Source of the DNA: an uncultured Collinsella sp. | GTDB taxonomy: Bacteria; Actinomycetota; Coriobacteriia; Coriobacteriales; Coriobacteriaceae | DNA: 10,634 nucleotides | Assembly: GCA_900549185.1 (NCBI GenBank) | Contig: URNM01000069.1 | Span: 1-10,634 of the forward strand | Reading direction: 5' to 3' | Shown here: positions 1-6,521 of the stretch, in pieces | How the letters are laid out: every line of letters starts with the position of its first letter | Numbering within the stretch: position 1 is the first letter of the stretch | Notes under the pieces: model-generated | What the model was told of the DNA's origin: nothing | Seen by the model: the letters and a program-made list of their open reading frames with translations, nothing else | Databases searched by the model: none | Made by a program: the position numbers and the translations under genes

Positions 1-48
1 TCTACACTCGACTAGTCGTCGGCAGCGTCAGATGTGTATAAGAGACAG
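1..48 (+). other. Nextera P5-side sequencing adapter with i5 index (artefact)
   Basis: This is library adapter, not genome. Positions 1-7 (TCTACAC) match the end of the Illumina P5 sequence and 16-29 (TCGTCGGCAGCGTC) match the Nextera read-1 adapter. Positions 30-48 (AGATGTGTATAAGAGACAG) are the 19-bp Tn5 mosaic end. The 8 bases between, 8-15 (TCGACTAG), occupy the i5 index position and match, from memory, an index of the Nextera XT v2 set. Genomic sequence begins at 49. Reading frames that enter this block gain false peptide ends, such as LSLIHI on the minus strand and MCIRDS or MYKRQ on the plus strand. Confidence 0.98.
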
Positions 49-990
49 CTCCATGCAGGCCTCGCGCTTGCGGTCGTCGTCGAGCAGGTCCCACTTGTTG
101 AGCAGCACCACGATGGCGCAGCCGCGCTCGATGGCCAAGCCCATGACCTTTTGGTCCTGCTCGGTGACGCCCACGGAGGCATCGACGACGAGCAGCGCCA
201 CGTCGGCGCGGTCGATGGCGCGCAGGCCGCGAACCATGGAGTAGTACTCGATGTTCTCGTACACGGTGCTCTTCTTGCGAATGCCCGCGGTGTCGACCAT
301 GCGGTAATGCTTGCCGTTGCGCTCGACGACGGTATCGATGGCGTCGCGCGTGGTGCCGGCGATATTGGACACGATGGAGCGGTCGGCACCCAGGATGCGG
401 TTGAACAGCGACGACTTACCGGCGTTGGGGCGGCCGATGATGGCCACATTCAGTGCATCAGGGAACTCGTCGGCGACCTCGTCCTCTTCCTCGGGGAGCA
501 AGGCCACGATGTCGTCGAGCAGGTCGCCCGTGCCGTGGCCATGCAGAGCCGACAGCGGCGTGGGCTCACCGATGCCGAGCGAATAGAACTCCCAGATGCT
601 GTCGTTCTCGCGATCGGGGTTGTCGAGCTTGTTAACCAGCAGAAAGACCGGCTTGTCGCAGCGCTTGAGCATGCGGGCGACTGACTCGTCCTCTTCGGTG
701 ACGCCGGTGCGGCCGTCGACCACAAACAGGATGACGGCGGCTTCCTCGGCGGCGGCGAGTGCCTGGTCGCGGATGGACGTGGCAAAGACGTCGTCGCTCT
801 TGAGCGGCTCGATACCGCCCGTGTCGACGATGGTGAACTCGCGGCCGTTCCAATCGGCCGTGTGATACGAACGGTCGCGCGTGACGCCGCGGGACTCATG
901 GACGATGGCGTCTGAGGTCTGGGCCAGGCGGTTAACGAGCGTGGACTTGCCCACGTTGGGGCGTCCGACGACGGCGACGATAGGTTTCAT
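49..990 (-). CDS. der: Ribosome assembly GTPase Der (EngA), partial, 3' end missing
   Basis: Der is an essential GTPase with two tandem G domains that acts in maturation of the 50S ribosomal subunit. Domain 1 shows G1 GRPNVGKS (residues 9-16), G2 RGVTRD (34-39), G3 DTGG (56-59) and G4 NKLD (120-123). After an acidic linker (about 166-178), domain 2 shows GRPNAGKS (186-193), AGTTRD (211-216), DTAG (233-236) and NKWD (298-301). The double G domain is diagnostic of the family. The ATG at 990 follows an AAAGGAGAG ribosome binding site and gives the canonical N-terminus; the frame stays open upstream but inside the preceding gene. Genomic sequence supplies 314 codons, ending at E314. Der proteins are usually about 440 residues, so the rest of G domain 2 and the C-terminal KH-like domain are missing. 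The apparent stop at 28-30 and the residues LSLIHI before it come from adapter. Der lies 10 bp after the DUF512 gene. Confidence 0.97.
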
Positions 991-1000
991 CTGCTCTCCT

Positions 1001-2443
1001 TTAATGGGTAGGGTCAGCGGAATTAGTAGAGTCGGCAGGCACAATGCCAAGGATGTGCTCCAGGGTATCGAGCAGCTCATGCGGCATGGTCGACACCACA
1101 TGAACCTCGGCGCCACGACTGGTAAGGCTTGCGAGTAAATCGTCACGATGATACTCGTCAAGCGTCATGCCGTCAGCGTTGAACATGAGCTTAGGCACAA
1201 AGAGCATAACCCCCGACAGGTCTTGCGGCAGCTGCTCCAGGATGTCGCAGGCGACGATGAGGCCAGTCACGTCCACGTTACCGCCAAAGTAGCGGTTCTT
1301 GATGGCCGTGACGGTGCCGGAAAGGCCCTGTGGAGACTCCACGAAGCGGGCGACGGTATCGCGTGCGCTGGCGCCCGAAAGACATACCAGGCGCTGGTCG
1401 CGGGCGGTAATGGCCTTTCGAACGCGGGCAAGGCGCTCGGCGTCGGTGGCAAGCACGTCGTCGGTCTCGTCCAGATACGAGCGGATCATGCCGATGCCAT
1501 CGTAGTACTGCGGATAGCCGTCGTAAAAGTCTGCCTCGGGCGGCTCGATGCCGGCGTCCAGATAGAACTCGTCACTCATCTGAAACGTGTGGCGGCCAAA
1601 GCGCTCGAAGGCGCGGTCCTGGTAGGGACGGATCATGGCGATGGTTTCGCGCGCCAGCTCGGGCTTGTCGCTGTATGACCAGCTAAAGCGGTTCTGGTGC
1701 TTGGTAAATCCGAGCGGCACGATGCCCAGGCTCGTGATCTGCTCGTGCTCCTCGCAAAAGCGCAGGGTCTTTTGAAGCTCCTCGCCGTCGTTCATGCCGG
1801 GGCACAGCACAATCTGCGCGTGAATCTCGATGCCGGCGGCCATGATGGCCTCGAGCACGTCCATGCCGCGCTGGGCGTTGCGGCCCATCATGCGGCGGCG
1901 GACGTCGGGGCTTACGGCGTGGACCGACACGTTCATGGGGCTCATGTTGCGTTGGATGACGTTTTGAACATCTTCGTCGGTGAGGTTCGTGAGCGTGACA
2001 AAGTTGCCCTGCAAGAAGCTCAGGCGGTAGTCGTCATCGCGAATATACAGCGTTGAGCGGCCACCCTTGGGCAGCATGGTCATAAAGCAGAACACGCAGG
2101 CGTTCACACAGGTTCGCATGCCATCGAAGATGGGGCCATCGAACTCAAGGCCCCAGTCCTCTCCCGGGAAGCGGTCGAGCTCGACGGGGGTGACGCTGTT
2201 GTCGCGCGGGTCGAAAACCTCGAGTTCGACGGTGTCGTCGTCGGCCTCCCAGAGCCACACGATCATATCGGTCAGTTGCTCGCCGTTGACCGTGAGCACG
2301 CGCATACCCGGCTCGATACCCACATCCCACGCGGGCGATTCTGGACGCACGCTCTTTACGAGCGCGCCCTCACCCGGCTCGGGGTCGTGGCTGCGCCCGT
2401 AATCGGCCACCTCGGCGGCGTATGCGGGTACGGTCTGGTCCAT
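1001..2443 (-). CDS. PDZ-radical SAM-DUF512 protein (putative Fe-S oxidoreductase, function unknown)
   Basis: This 480-residue protein has the architecture of the DUF512 radical SAM family, for which I know no established reaction. Residues about 26-77 form a PDZ-like segment, including SPAWDVGIEPGMRVLTVNG. The radical SAM cluster motif is C112-x3-C116-x2-C119 in the context RTCVNACVFCF, which should bind a 4Fe-4S cluster and S-adenosylmethionine. SPMNVSVHA (168-176) fits a later strand of the barrel. The C-terminal half carries DEFYLDAG followed by a YPQYYDGIGM-like block, which is typical of DUF512. The ATG at 2443 lies 2 bp beyond the ispH stop, with AAGGAG 14 nt upstream inside ispH. This spacing is long, but longer in-frame starts would lie deep inside ispH. 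From memory, a DUF512 gene directly before der is a recurring pair in clostridia, which hints at a role near ribosome assembly. That link is inference. Confidence 0.93.
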   Translation of the reverse strand: MDQTVPAYAAEVADYGRSHDPEPGEGALVKSVRPESPAWDVGIEPGMRVLTVNGEQLTDMIVWLWEADDDTVELEVFDPRDNSVTPVELDRFPGEDWGLEFDGPIFDGMRTCVNACVFCFMTMLPKGGRSTLYIRDDDYRLSFLQGNFVTLTNLTDEDVQNVIQRNMSPMNVSVHAVSPDVRRRMMGRNAQRGMDVLEAIMAAGIEIHAQIVLCPGMNDGEELQKTLRFCEEHEQITSLGIVPLGFTKHQNRFSWSYSDKPELARETIAMIRPYQDRAFERFGRHTFQMSDEFYLDAGIEPPEADFYDGYPQYYDGIGMIRSYLDETDDVLATDAERLARVRKAITARDQRLVCLSGASARDTVARFVESPQGLSGTVTAIKNRYFGGNVDVTGLIVACDILEQLPQDLSGVMLFVPKLMFNADGMTLDEYHRDDLLASLTSRGAEVHVVSTMPHELLDTLEHILGIVPADSTNSADPTH

Positions 2444-2445
2444 GA

Positions 2446-3345
2446 TTAGCGGCAAAGCTCCTTGATGCGCGCGACGGCGCGTTCGATGTGTTCTTGCGGG
2501 GTGGAGGCGCCGGCAGTGATACCGATGTGGCGCGCGCCGACAAACCATGCGGCCTCGAGCTCGCTTGCCTCCTCGATATGATGCGTACGCTCGCAAGCGT
2601 CGGCGCAAATCTGCGCCAGACGGCGGGTGTTGCCGGAGTTTTTGCCGCCCACGACGACCATGCAGTCGCAGCGGTTGGCAAGTGCGGCGGCGGCCTGCTG
2701 GCGCTCGCTCGTAGCGGCGCAGATGGTGTTGATCACGCGCAGTTCCTGCACACGCGGGGTGATGGAGGCCACAACCTCGGCCAGATTCTGCGCAGTTTGG
2801 GTGGTCTGCACGACGAGGCCCACCTTGCCCTTGAGCGACAGCGCGTCCGCATCGGCAGCACAGCTCACGACCTGTGCATCATCGCCGGCGTGGCCCAGGA
2901 TGCCCTCGACCTCGGGGTGGCCCGGCTCGCCCACGACTACCACGTGGTAGCCCTCGCGTACCAGGCGCTCGGCAGCCACATGGACCTTTTTCACGTAGGG
3001 GCAGGTGGCGTCGACCACGGTAAGACCGCGATCGTGAGCCGCGTCGATCACCTGCGGCACCACGCCGTGGGCGCGGATGATTACGGTACCGGACAATGCG
3101 TCGTCCAGGGTCTCGGCCAAGCCAATGCCGGCCTCGGCGAGCTCGCGCACCACGATGGGGTTATGGATGAGCGGCCCCAGGGTGTGGACCCGAGAGCCCT
3201 CCCCTGCCTGCGGCGCGGCAGCCAGCGCCATGTCGAGCGCGCGCTGCACGCCGTAGCAGGTGCCGGCGTGGGCTGCGATCTCGATGGTGGGTGCGCCGTC
3301 CTGGTCGGTCGCGGTCGCGGTGGTGCCCATAACGTTCTCGTCCAT
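2446..3345 (-). CDS. ispH: 4-hydroxy-3-methylbut-2-enyl diphosphate reductase IspH (LytB)
   Basis: IspH is the last enzyme of the MEP pathway. It reduces HMBPP to isopentenyl and dimethylallyl diphosphate using a 4Fe-4S cluster in the cytosol. The three cluster cysteines are present: C30 (GTCYGV), C115 (DATCPYVKKVH) and C209 (NTICAATSERQ). Substrate-binding motifs include GPLIHN (H61), RAHG (H93), GHPEVEG (H143, E145), QTTQT (from 180), GGKNSGNT (S237, N239) and GAST (S281). With the ATG at 3345 the protein has 299 residues, normal for the family. That start lies 2 bp after the plsC stop. An in-frame ATG at 3375 would overlap plsC by 28 nt, and another at 3330 would also leave the core intact. 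No strong Shine-Dalgarno is seen before 3345 (GGGCAGG at best), so coupling to plsC translation is likely. The presence of ispH implies the MEP route to isoprenoids. Confidence 0.96.
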   Translation of the reverse strand: MDENVMGTTATATDQDGAPTIEIAAHAGTCYGVQRALDMALAAAPQAGEGSRVHTLGPLIHNPIVVRELAEAGIGLAETLDDALSGTVIIRAHGVVPQVIDAAHDRGLTVVDATCPYVKKVHVAAERLVREGYHVVVVGEPGHPEVEGILGHAGDDAQVVSCAADADALSLKGKVGLVVQTTQTAQNLAEVVASITPRVQELRVINTICAATSERQQAAAALANRCDCMVVVGGKNSGNTRRLAQICADACERTHHIEEASELEAAWFVGARHIGITAGASTPQEHIERAVARIKELCR

Positions 3346-3347
3346 GG

Positions 3348-4076
3348 CTAGAACCTGCCCGGATGCTCGGCGCATAGTTCGTCTCGCATGGCGTAGACGC
3401 GATTCATGGCCTCGGACTCAAACCAGGCCAGGCGCTCCGTGCGCTTAAGCCCGGCCGGTGCGTCGGAAAGCGAGACGGCCTTGCCGGCTCGGATCCAGCA
3501 CTTCTTGGGACGCATGATCTTTTTGCCCGCAGGCGTGATGTCGGACCAGCCACAGATGGCGAGCGGGTTCACGGGTGCCTTACCCATCTGGGCGATGAGC
3601 GCAAAGCCGCCGTGGACCTCGGGTTTGATCTCGCGCGAGCGGATGCGCGTGCCCTCAGGGAAGATCAGAACGTCCTCGCCGCGCTGCAGCGCATGCTGGG
3701 CGGCGCGCAGGCACTTCATATCGGCAGTACCGCGCTCGACGGGGATGCCACCAACGCGGCTAAAGGCCCAGCGTACGATCTTGCTCTTGGCAAACTCGGA
3801 CTTAAAAATGGGTCGAATGCGGCGGCCGCCAAAGAACAGCGCCGTCTCTACAGCCAGGAGCTCGGCCATCGAGGTGTGGTTGCAGATGACCACGCTGCCG
3901 CGGCCTTCCTGGCGCTCAAACAGCAGATCGGCGTCCTCGACCTTCCAGCGCCACATGAGTTTGGAGAATGCCCAAAGGATTGCCATGACAACGGCAACAG
4001 TGCCGCGGATGAGCGCCGGGAACTCGGCGTAGGGGGCGTTGTAGTAATCCTCGGGCGTCTGTTTAAACAGGCGCAT
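3348..4076 (-). CDS. plsC: 1-acyl-sn-glycerol-3-phosphate acyltransferase family (PlsC-like), HX4E variant
   Basis: PlsC-family enzymes acylate lysophosphatidic acid to phosphatidic acid at the inner face of the membrane. The protein has 242 residues, typical of bacterial PlsC. Residues about 22-42 form a hydrophobic, probably membrane-associated stretch. Block I reads NHTSMAE (66-72), so the catalytic histidine H67 is present but the aspartate of HX4D is replaced by E72. Block II is GGIPVERG (109-116), block III FPEGTR (139-144) and block IV APVNPLA (167-173), all well conserved. The ATG at 4076 has a strong AAAGGAGG site overlapping the stop of cmk, 3 bp upstream. Order cmk-plsC-ispH is familiar from other Gram-positive lineages and supports a phospholipid role. 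Another lysophospholipid acyl acceptor cannot be excluded from sequence. Confidence 0.92.
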   Translation of the reverse strand: MRLFKQTPEDYYNAPYAEFPALIRGTVAVVMAILWAFSKLMWRWKVEDADLLFERQEGRGSVVICNHTSMAELLAVETALFFGGRRIRPIFKSEFAKSKIVRWAFSRVGGIPVERGTADMKCLRAAQHALQRGEDVLIFPEGTRIRSREIKPEVHGGFALIAQMGKAPVNPLAICGWSDITPAGKKIMRPKKCWIRAGKAVSLSDAPAGLKRTERLAWFESEAMNRVYAMRDELCAEHPGRF

Positions 4077-4079
4077 GGG

Positions 4080-4766
4080 CTACCTCCTTTGGTTGATGAG
4101 GTCCTCGATAATGCGGACGACCTCGTCGATGGTGTGGGCGGTGGAGTCGACGTGCACGGCGTCCTCGGCGGGCACGAGCGGAGCGACCTCGCGGCTGCTG
4201 TCGAGCTTGTCGCGCTGCTTGAGGGCGTCGAGGGTCTCGTCGACCTCGGCCTCGAGCTGCTCGGCAGTAAGCGGCTGAGCGTCGTTTTGGTGGCGCTGCA
4301 GCACGCGGCGACGGGCGCGCTCGCGGGGGTCGGCGGTCAGGAACACCTTGACCTGCGCGTTGGGGAACACGACGGTGCCGATGTCGCGACCCTCGGCCAC
4401 GATATCGCGGTCCTCGGCGGCGCGGCGCTGATGGATGAGCATGGCGGCGCGTACGCCCGGGTAGGCCGAAACCTTGGAGACGTTGGCGTCCACCTGCGGG
4501 GTGCGGATGGCAGCCGATGCGTCCTTGCCGTCGATGGTAAGGCGCGTGTCCTCGCCGGTGCCGTTGGTAAAGCGGATCTCGATCTGCTCGGCGAGGGCGT
4601 CGATGGCCGCCTCGTCGTCCAGATCGATGCCGCGGTCGAGCGCGGCAAAGGTGACAGCGCGATACATGGCGCCCGTGTCGAGCTTGTTAAAGCCCAGCTG
4701 GCGGGCGATCTCCTTGGCGATGGTGGACTTGCCGGAACCGGCGGGGCCGTCGATGGCGACGATCAT
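4080..4766 (-). CDS. cmk: Cytidylate kinase (CMP/dCMP kinase)
   Basis: Cmk phosphorylates CMP and dCMP with ATP to CDP and dCDP in the cytosol, recycling CMP released by RNA turnover and phospholipid synthesis. The protein has 228 residues, the usual length. The P-loop is GPAGSGKST (7-15), followed by the NMP-binding LDTGAMYRA (29-37). The family signature EGRDIGT lies at 125-131, and an arginine-rich LID (RERARRR, 148-154) follows. The inserted NMP-binding region between about 60 and 115, characteristic of long bacterial CMP kinases, is present. The ATG at 4766 is preceded by AAAGGAAG at normal spacing. The 66-bp gap back to the pseudouridine synthase gene shows no convincing promoter or terminator, and plsC follows after 3 bp. 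Cmk probably shares the operon transcript. Confidence 0.97.
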   Translation of the reverse strand: MIVAIDGPAGSGKSTIAKEIARQLGFNKLDTGAMYRAVTFAALDRGIDLDDEAAIDALAEQIEIRFTNGTGEDTRLTIDGKDASAAIRTPQVDANVSKVSAYPGVRAAMLIHQRRAAEDRDIVAEGRDIGTVVFPNAQVKVFLTADPRERARRRVLQRHQNDAQPLTAEQLEAEVDETLDALKQRDKLDSSREVAPLVPAEDAVHVDSTAHTIDEVVRIIEDLINQRR

Positions 4767-4832
4767 GCAATGCTTCCTTTCGGTGGTTGACGTTCTGGTA
4801 TGGGACGCGGGCGCTGCTCGCTGGCGGGCTGG

Positions 4833-5795
4833 CTAGCCCGTGTAGCGCTCGCGGTAGGTGTTGCGCTTGGGTGCGGAGCCATGGCTGCCGTGGTGGCGCG
4901 TGCGGCTCGCGGTGTTGGTCGCACGCGCGGCGGTGCGCTTGGAGGCGGCCTGCTTGGGCGGAGTGCCGCCGGCCTTAAGGATCTGCACCTCGCGGTCGGT
5001 AAGCTCGCGCCACGAGCCCTTGGCCACGTCCTTGAGCTCCAGTCCGGCAAAGTTGCAGCGGTGCAGGCGGATCACCGGGTGGTGGATTTTGCTCAGCATG
5101 CGCTTGACCTGGTTTTTACGACCCTCGCGGATGATGACCTCCACGGCGGTGGTGCCGGGCTTGACGCCCTGGGGAGCAACGGCCTCGGCCTCGCGTGCGT
5201 TAATAACGCGGCAGATCGCCGGCTGGCACAGGCCGTCGTCGAGCTCGATGCCGCGGCGGAGCGGTTCCAAGTCGCGATCGGTCAGGTGGCCGTCTACCAG
5301 TGCCTGATAGGTCTTGTAGACGTGCTTGCTGGGGTGCAGCAGATCCTGCGAAAGGTCGCCGTCGGTGGTAAAGAGCAGAAGGCCCGTGGTGTCGCGGTCC
5401 AGGCGACCCACCGGGAAGAGCCCCGGAAAGCGGTCGCGTGGGACCAGGTCGGCCACGCAAGGGCGCTCCTGCGGATCGCTCATGGTGGTGAGGTAGCCGG
5501 TTGGCTTGTAGAGCATCAGGTACACGGCGCCCTGGTTGAGCTTGACGGGCATGCCGTCGACCTCGATATGGTCCCGGTCGACGTCGACCTTGGTGCCCAG
5601 TTCGGTCGCGACCTGGCCGTTGACGGTCACGCGGCCGGCGGTCATCAGGTCCTCCGAGCCGCGACGGCTCGCCACGCCCGCGCGCGCCAAAAAGCGCTGC
5701 AGGCGCATCGTGTGCGGGTAGACGGGCTGGGCGTCGCCTGCGGGCGTTGTGGCGCCTGCGGCGCGCGTCACCTCTGCTTCGTTAGCCCTCGTCAT
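4833..5795 (-). CDS. S4-domain rRNA pseudouridine synthase (RsuA/RluB/RluE/RluF family)
   Basis: Members of this family convert specific uridines of rRNA to pseudouridine. An S4 RNA-binding domain runs from MRLQRFLARAGVASRR (starting at residue 30) to about 72. The catalytic domain contains YKPTGYLTT (96-104) and GRLDRDTTGLLLF, with catalytic aspartate D133. A later GRKNQVKRML block also matches the family. The ATG at 5795 gives 320 residues and a 14-nt overlap with scpB. It has a well-placed GGAGG (5802-5806), 6 nt away, inside scpB, so translational coupling is likely. A 29-residue N-terminal extension precedes the S4 domain, and a basic, low-complexity tail of about 47 residues (274-320) may bind rRNA. 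By position next to scpB this resembles the Gram-positive gene usually called rluB, but which rRNA site it modifies cannot be told from sequence, so I leave the symbol empty. Confidence 0.95.
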   Translation of the reverse strand: MTRANEAEVTRAAGATTPAGDAQPVYPHTMRLQRFLARAGVASRRGSEDLMTAGRVTVNGQVATELGTKVDVDRDHIEVDGMPVKLNQGAVYLMLYKPTGYLTTMSDPQERPCVADLVPRDRFPGLFPVGRLDRDTTGLLLFTTDGDLSQDLLHPSKHVYKTYQALVDGHLTDRDLEPLRRGIELDDGLCQPAICRVINAREAEAVAPQGVKPGTTAVEVIIREGRKNQVKRMLSKIHHPVIRLHRCNFAGLELKDVAKGSWRELTDREVQILKAGGTPPKQAASKRTAARATNTASRTRHHGSHGSAPKRNTYRERYTG

Positions 5796-6510
5796 GCATG
5801 TCCTCCGATGTATCGTCGACAACCAGGGTATCCTCGTCCTCGACTGCCTCAACATCTTCAACATCGATATCGATCAGCTCGCGCTCCTCGTCCAGATCTT
5901 CGGCCTGCTCCTCGAGCGTGGACTGAATGCTGCGGCCGCTCAGGCGCTCGCGGATAAACTGGCGCGACTGCTCGTCGGGGGCAAACTGCTCCAGGTCGGG
6001 CAGATCGCGGGTGGAGCGCAGGCCGAACTTCTCCAAAAAGGCGTTGGTCGTGCCGTAAATGATGGCCTGACCGCGCTGGGGGTCGCGGCCGAGCTCGCGC
6101 ACCAGGCCCTTGTCCACGAGCGACGCGATGACGCCGTCGGAGTTGACGCCGCGGATGCCCTTGACCACCTCGCGCGTGACGGGTTGGTGGTAGGCGATGA
6201 CGGCCAGGGTCTCGAGCGCCGCCTGCGACAGTTTTTGCGTGTCCCAGCTCAACACGTAGGCCTCGACCACATCGTGGTAGGCGGGGTGCGTGAACAGGCG
6301 CCAGCCGCCGGCGACCTCGCGCAGCTGAAAGCCGCGATTGGCCTCCTCGTACTCAACTTTGAGCTCGGCCAAAAGCGACGCGCACTCGCCCGGGGCGATA
6401 TCCAGCGCACCTGCCAGCGCGGGCGCGCTGGCAGGGTCGCTCGATACCAGCAGAAGTGCCTCGAGGGCGCCTTTGAGGCTGTTTGCCTCCAGCGTGGAAA
6501 GGGTTGACAT
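5782..6510 (-). CDS. scpB: Segregation and condensation protein B (ScpB)
   Basis: ScpB forms dimers that bind ScpA and so regulate the SMC condensin complex, which compacts and segregates the chromosome. The 242-residue protein has two winged-helix domains. The second shows the family landmarks QAALETLAVIAYHQPVTR, IRGVNSDGVI, GLVRELGR and IYGTTNAFLEKFGL. The last 46 residues form a strongly acidic tail (23 D/E), probably disordered. The ATG at 6510 has TAGGAG overlapping the stop of scpA, 11 bp upstream. The 3' end overlaps the pseudouridine synthase gene by 14 nt and carries that gene's ribosome binding site. Order scpA-scpB-pseudouridine synthase is conserved widely in Gram-positive bacteria, which supports all three calls. 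Confidence 0.97.
   Translation of the reverse strand: MSTLSTLEANSLKGALEALLLVSSDPASAPALAGALDIAPGECASLLAELKVEYEEANRGFQLREVAGGWRLFTHPAYHDVVEAYVLSWDTQKLSQAALETLAVIAYHQPVTREVVKGIRGVNSDGVIASLVDKGLVRELGRDPQRGQAIIYGTTNAFLEKFGLRSTRDLPDLEQFAPDEQSRQFIRERLSGRSIQSTLEEQAEDLDEERELIDIDVEDVEAVEDEDTLVVDDTSEDMHDEG
5796..5806 (-). promoter_or_regulatory. Ribosome binding site inside scpB that sets the pseudouridine synthase start
   Basis: GGAGG on the minus strand (5802-5806) lies 6 nt before the ATG at 5795. It sits in the last codons of scpB, whose stop is at 5784-5782. This favours the 320-residue form over a start at residue 30 (the methionine opening the S4 domain) and suggests coupled translation. Confidence 0.65.
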
Positions 6511-6521
6511 GGTTGCCGCTC

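Noticed and set aside
34..684. Plus-strand open frames beginning MYKRQ or MCIRDS near the left end
   Set aside because: Their start codons lie inside the Nextera adapter and the rest is antisense to der.
3612..4790. A 392-codon plus-strand open frame across plsC and cmk
   Set aside because: It runs antisense to two well-identified genes and their junction, with no recognisable domain. It is a codon-bias shadow.
4825..4840. Inverted repeat CGGGCT/AGCCCG at the end of the pseudouridine synthase gene as a terminator
   Set aside because: The stem is only 6 bp, spans the stop codon and is not followed by a T-run on the minus strand. The next gene starts 66 bp on.
4800..5957. A 385-codon plus-strand open frame opposite the pseudouridine synthase and scpB
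   Set aside because: Composition is that of a reverse-strand shadow (A, G, V, L, D, H rich) and it crosses the boundary of two real genes.
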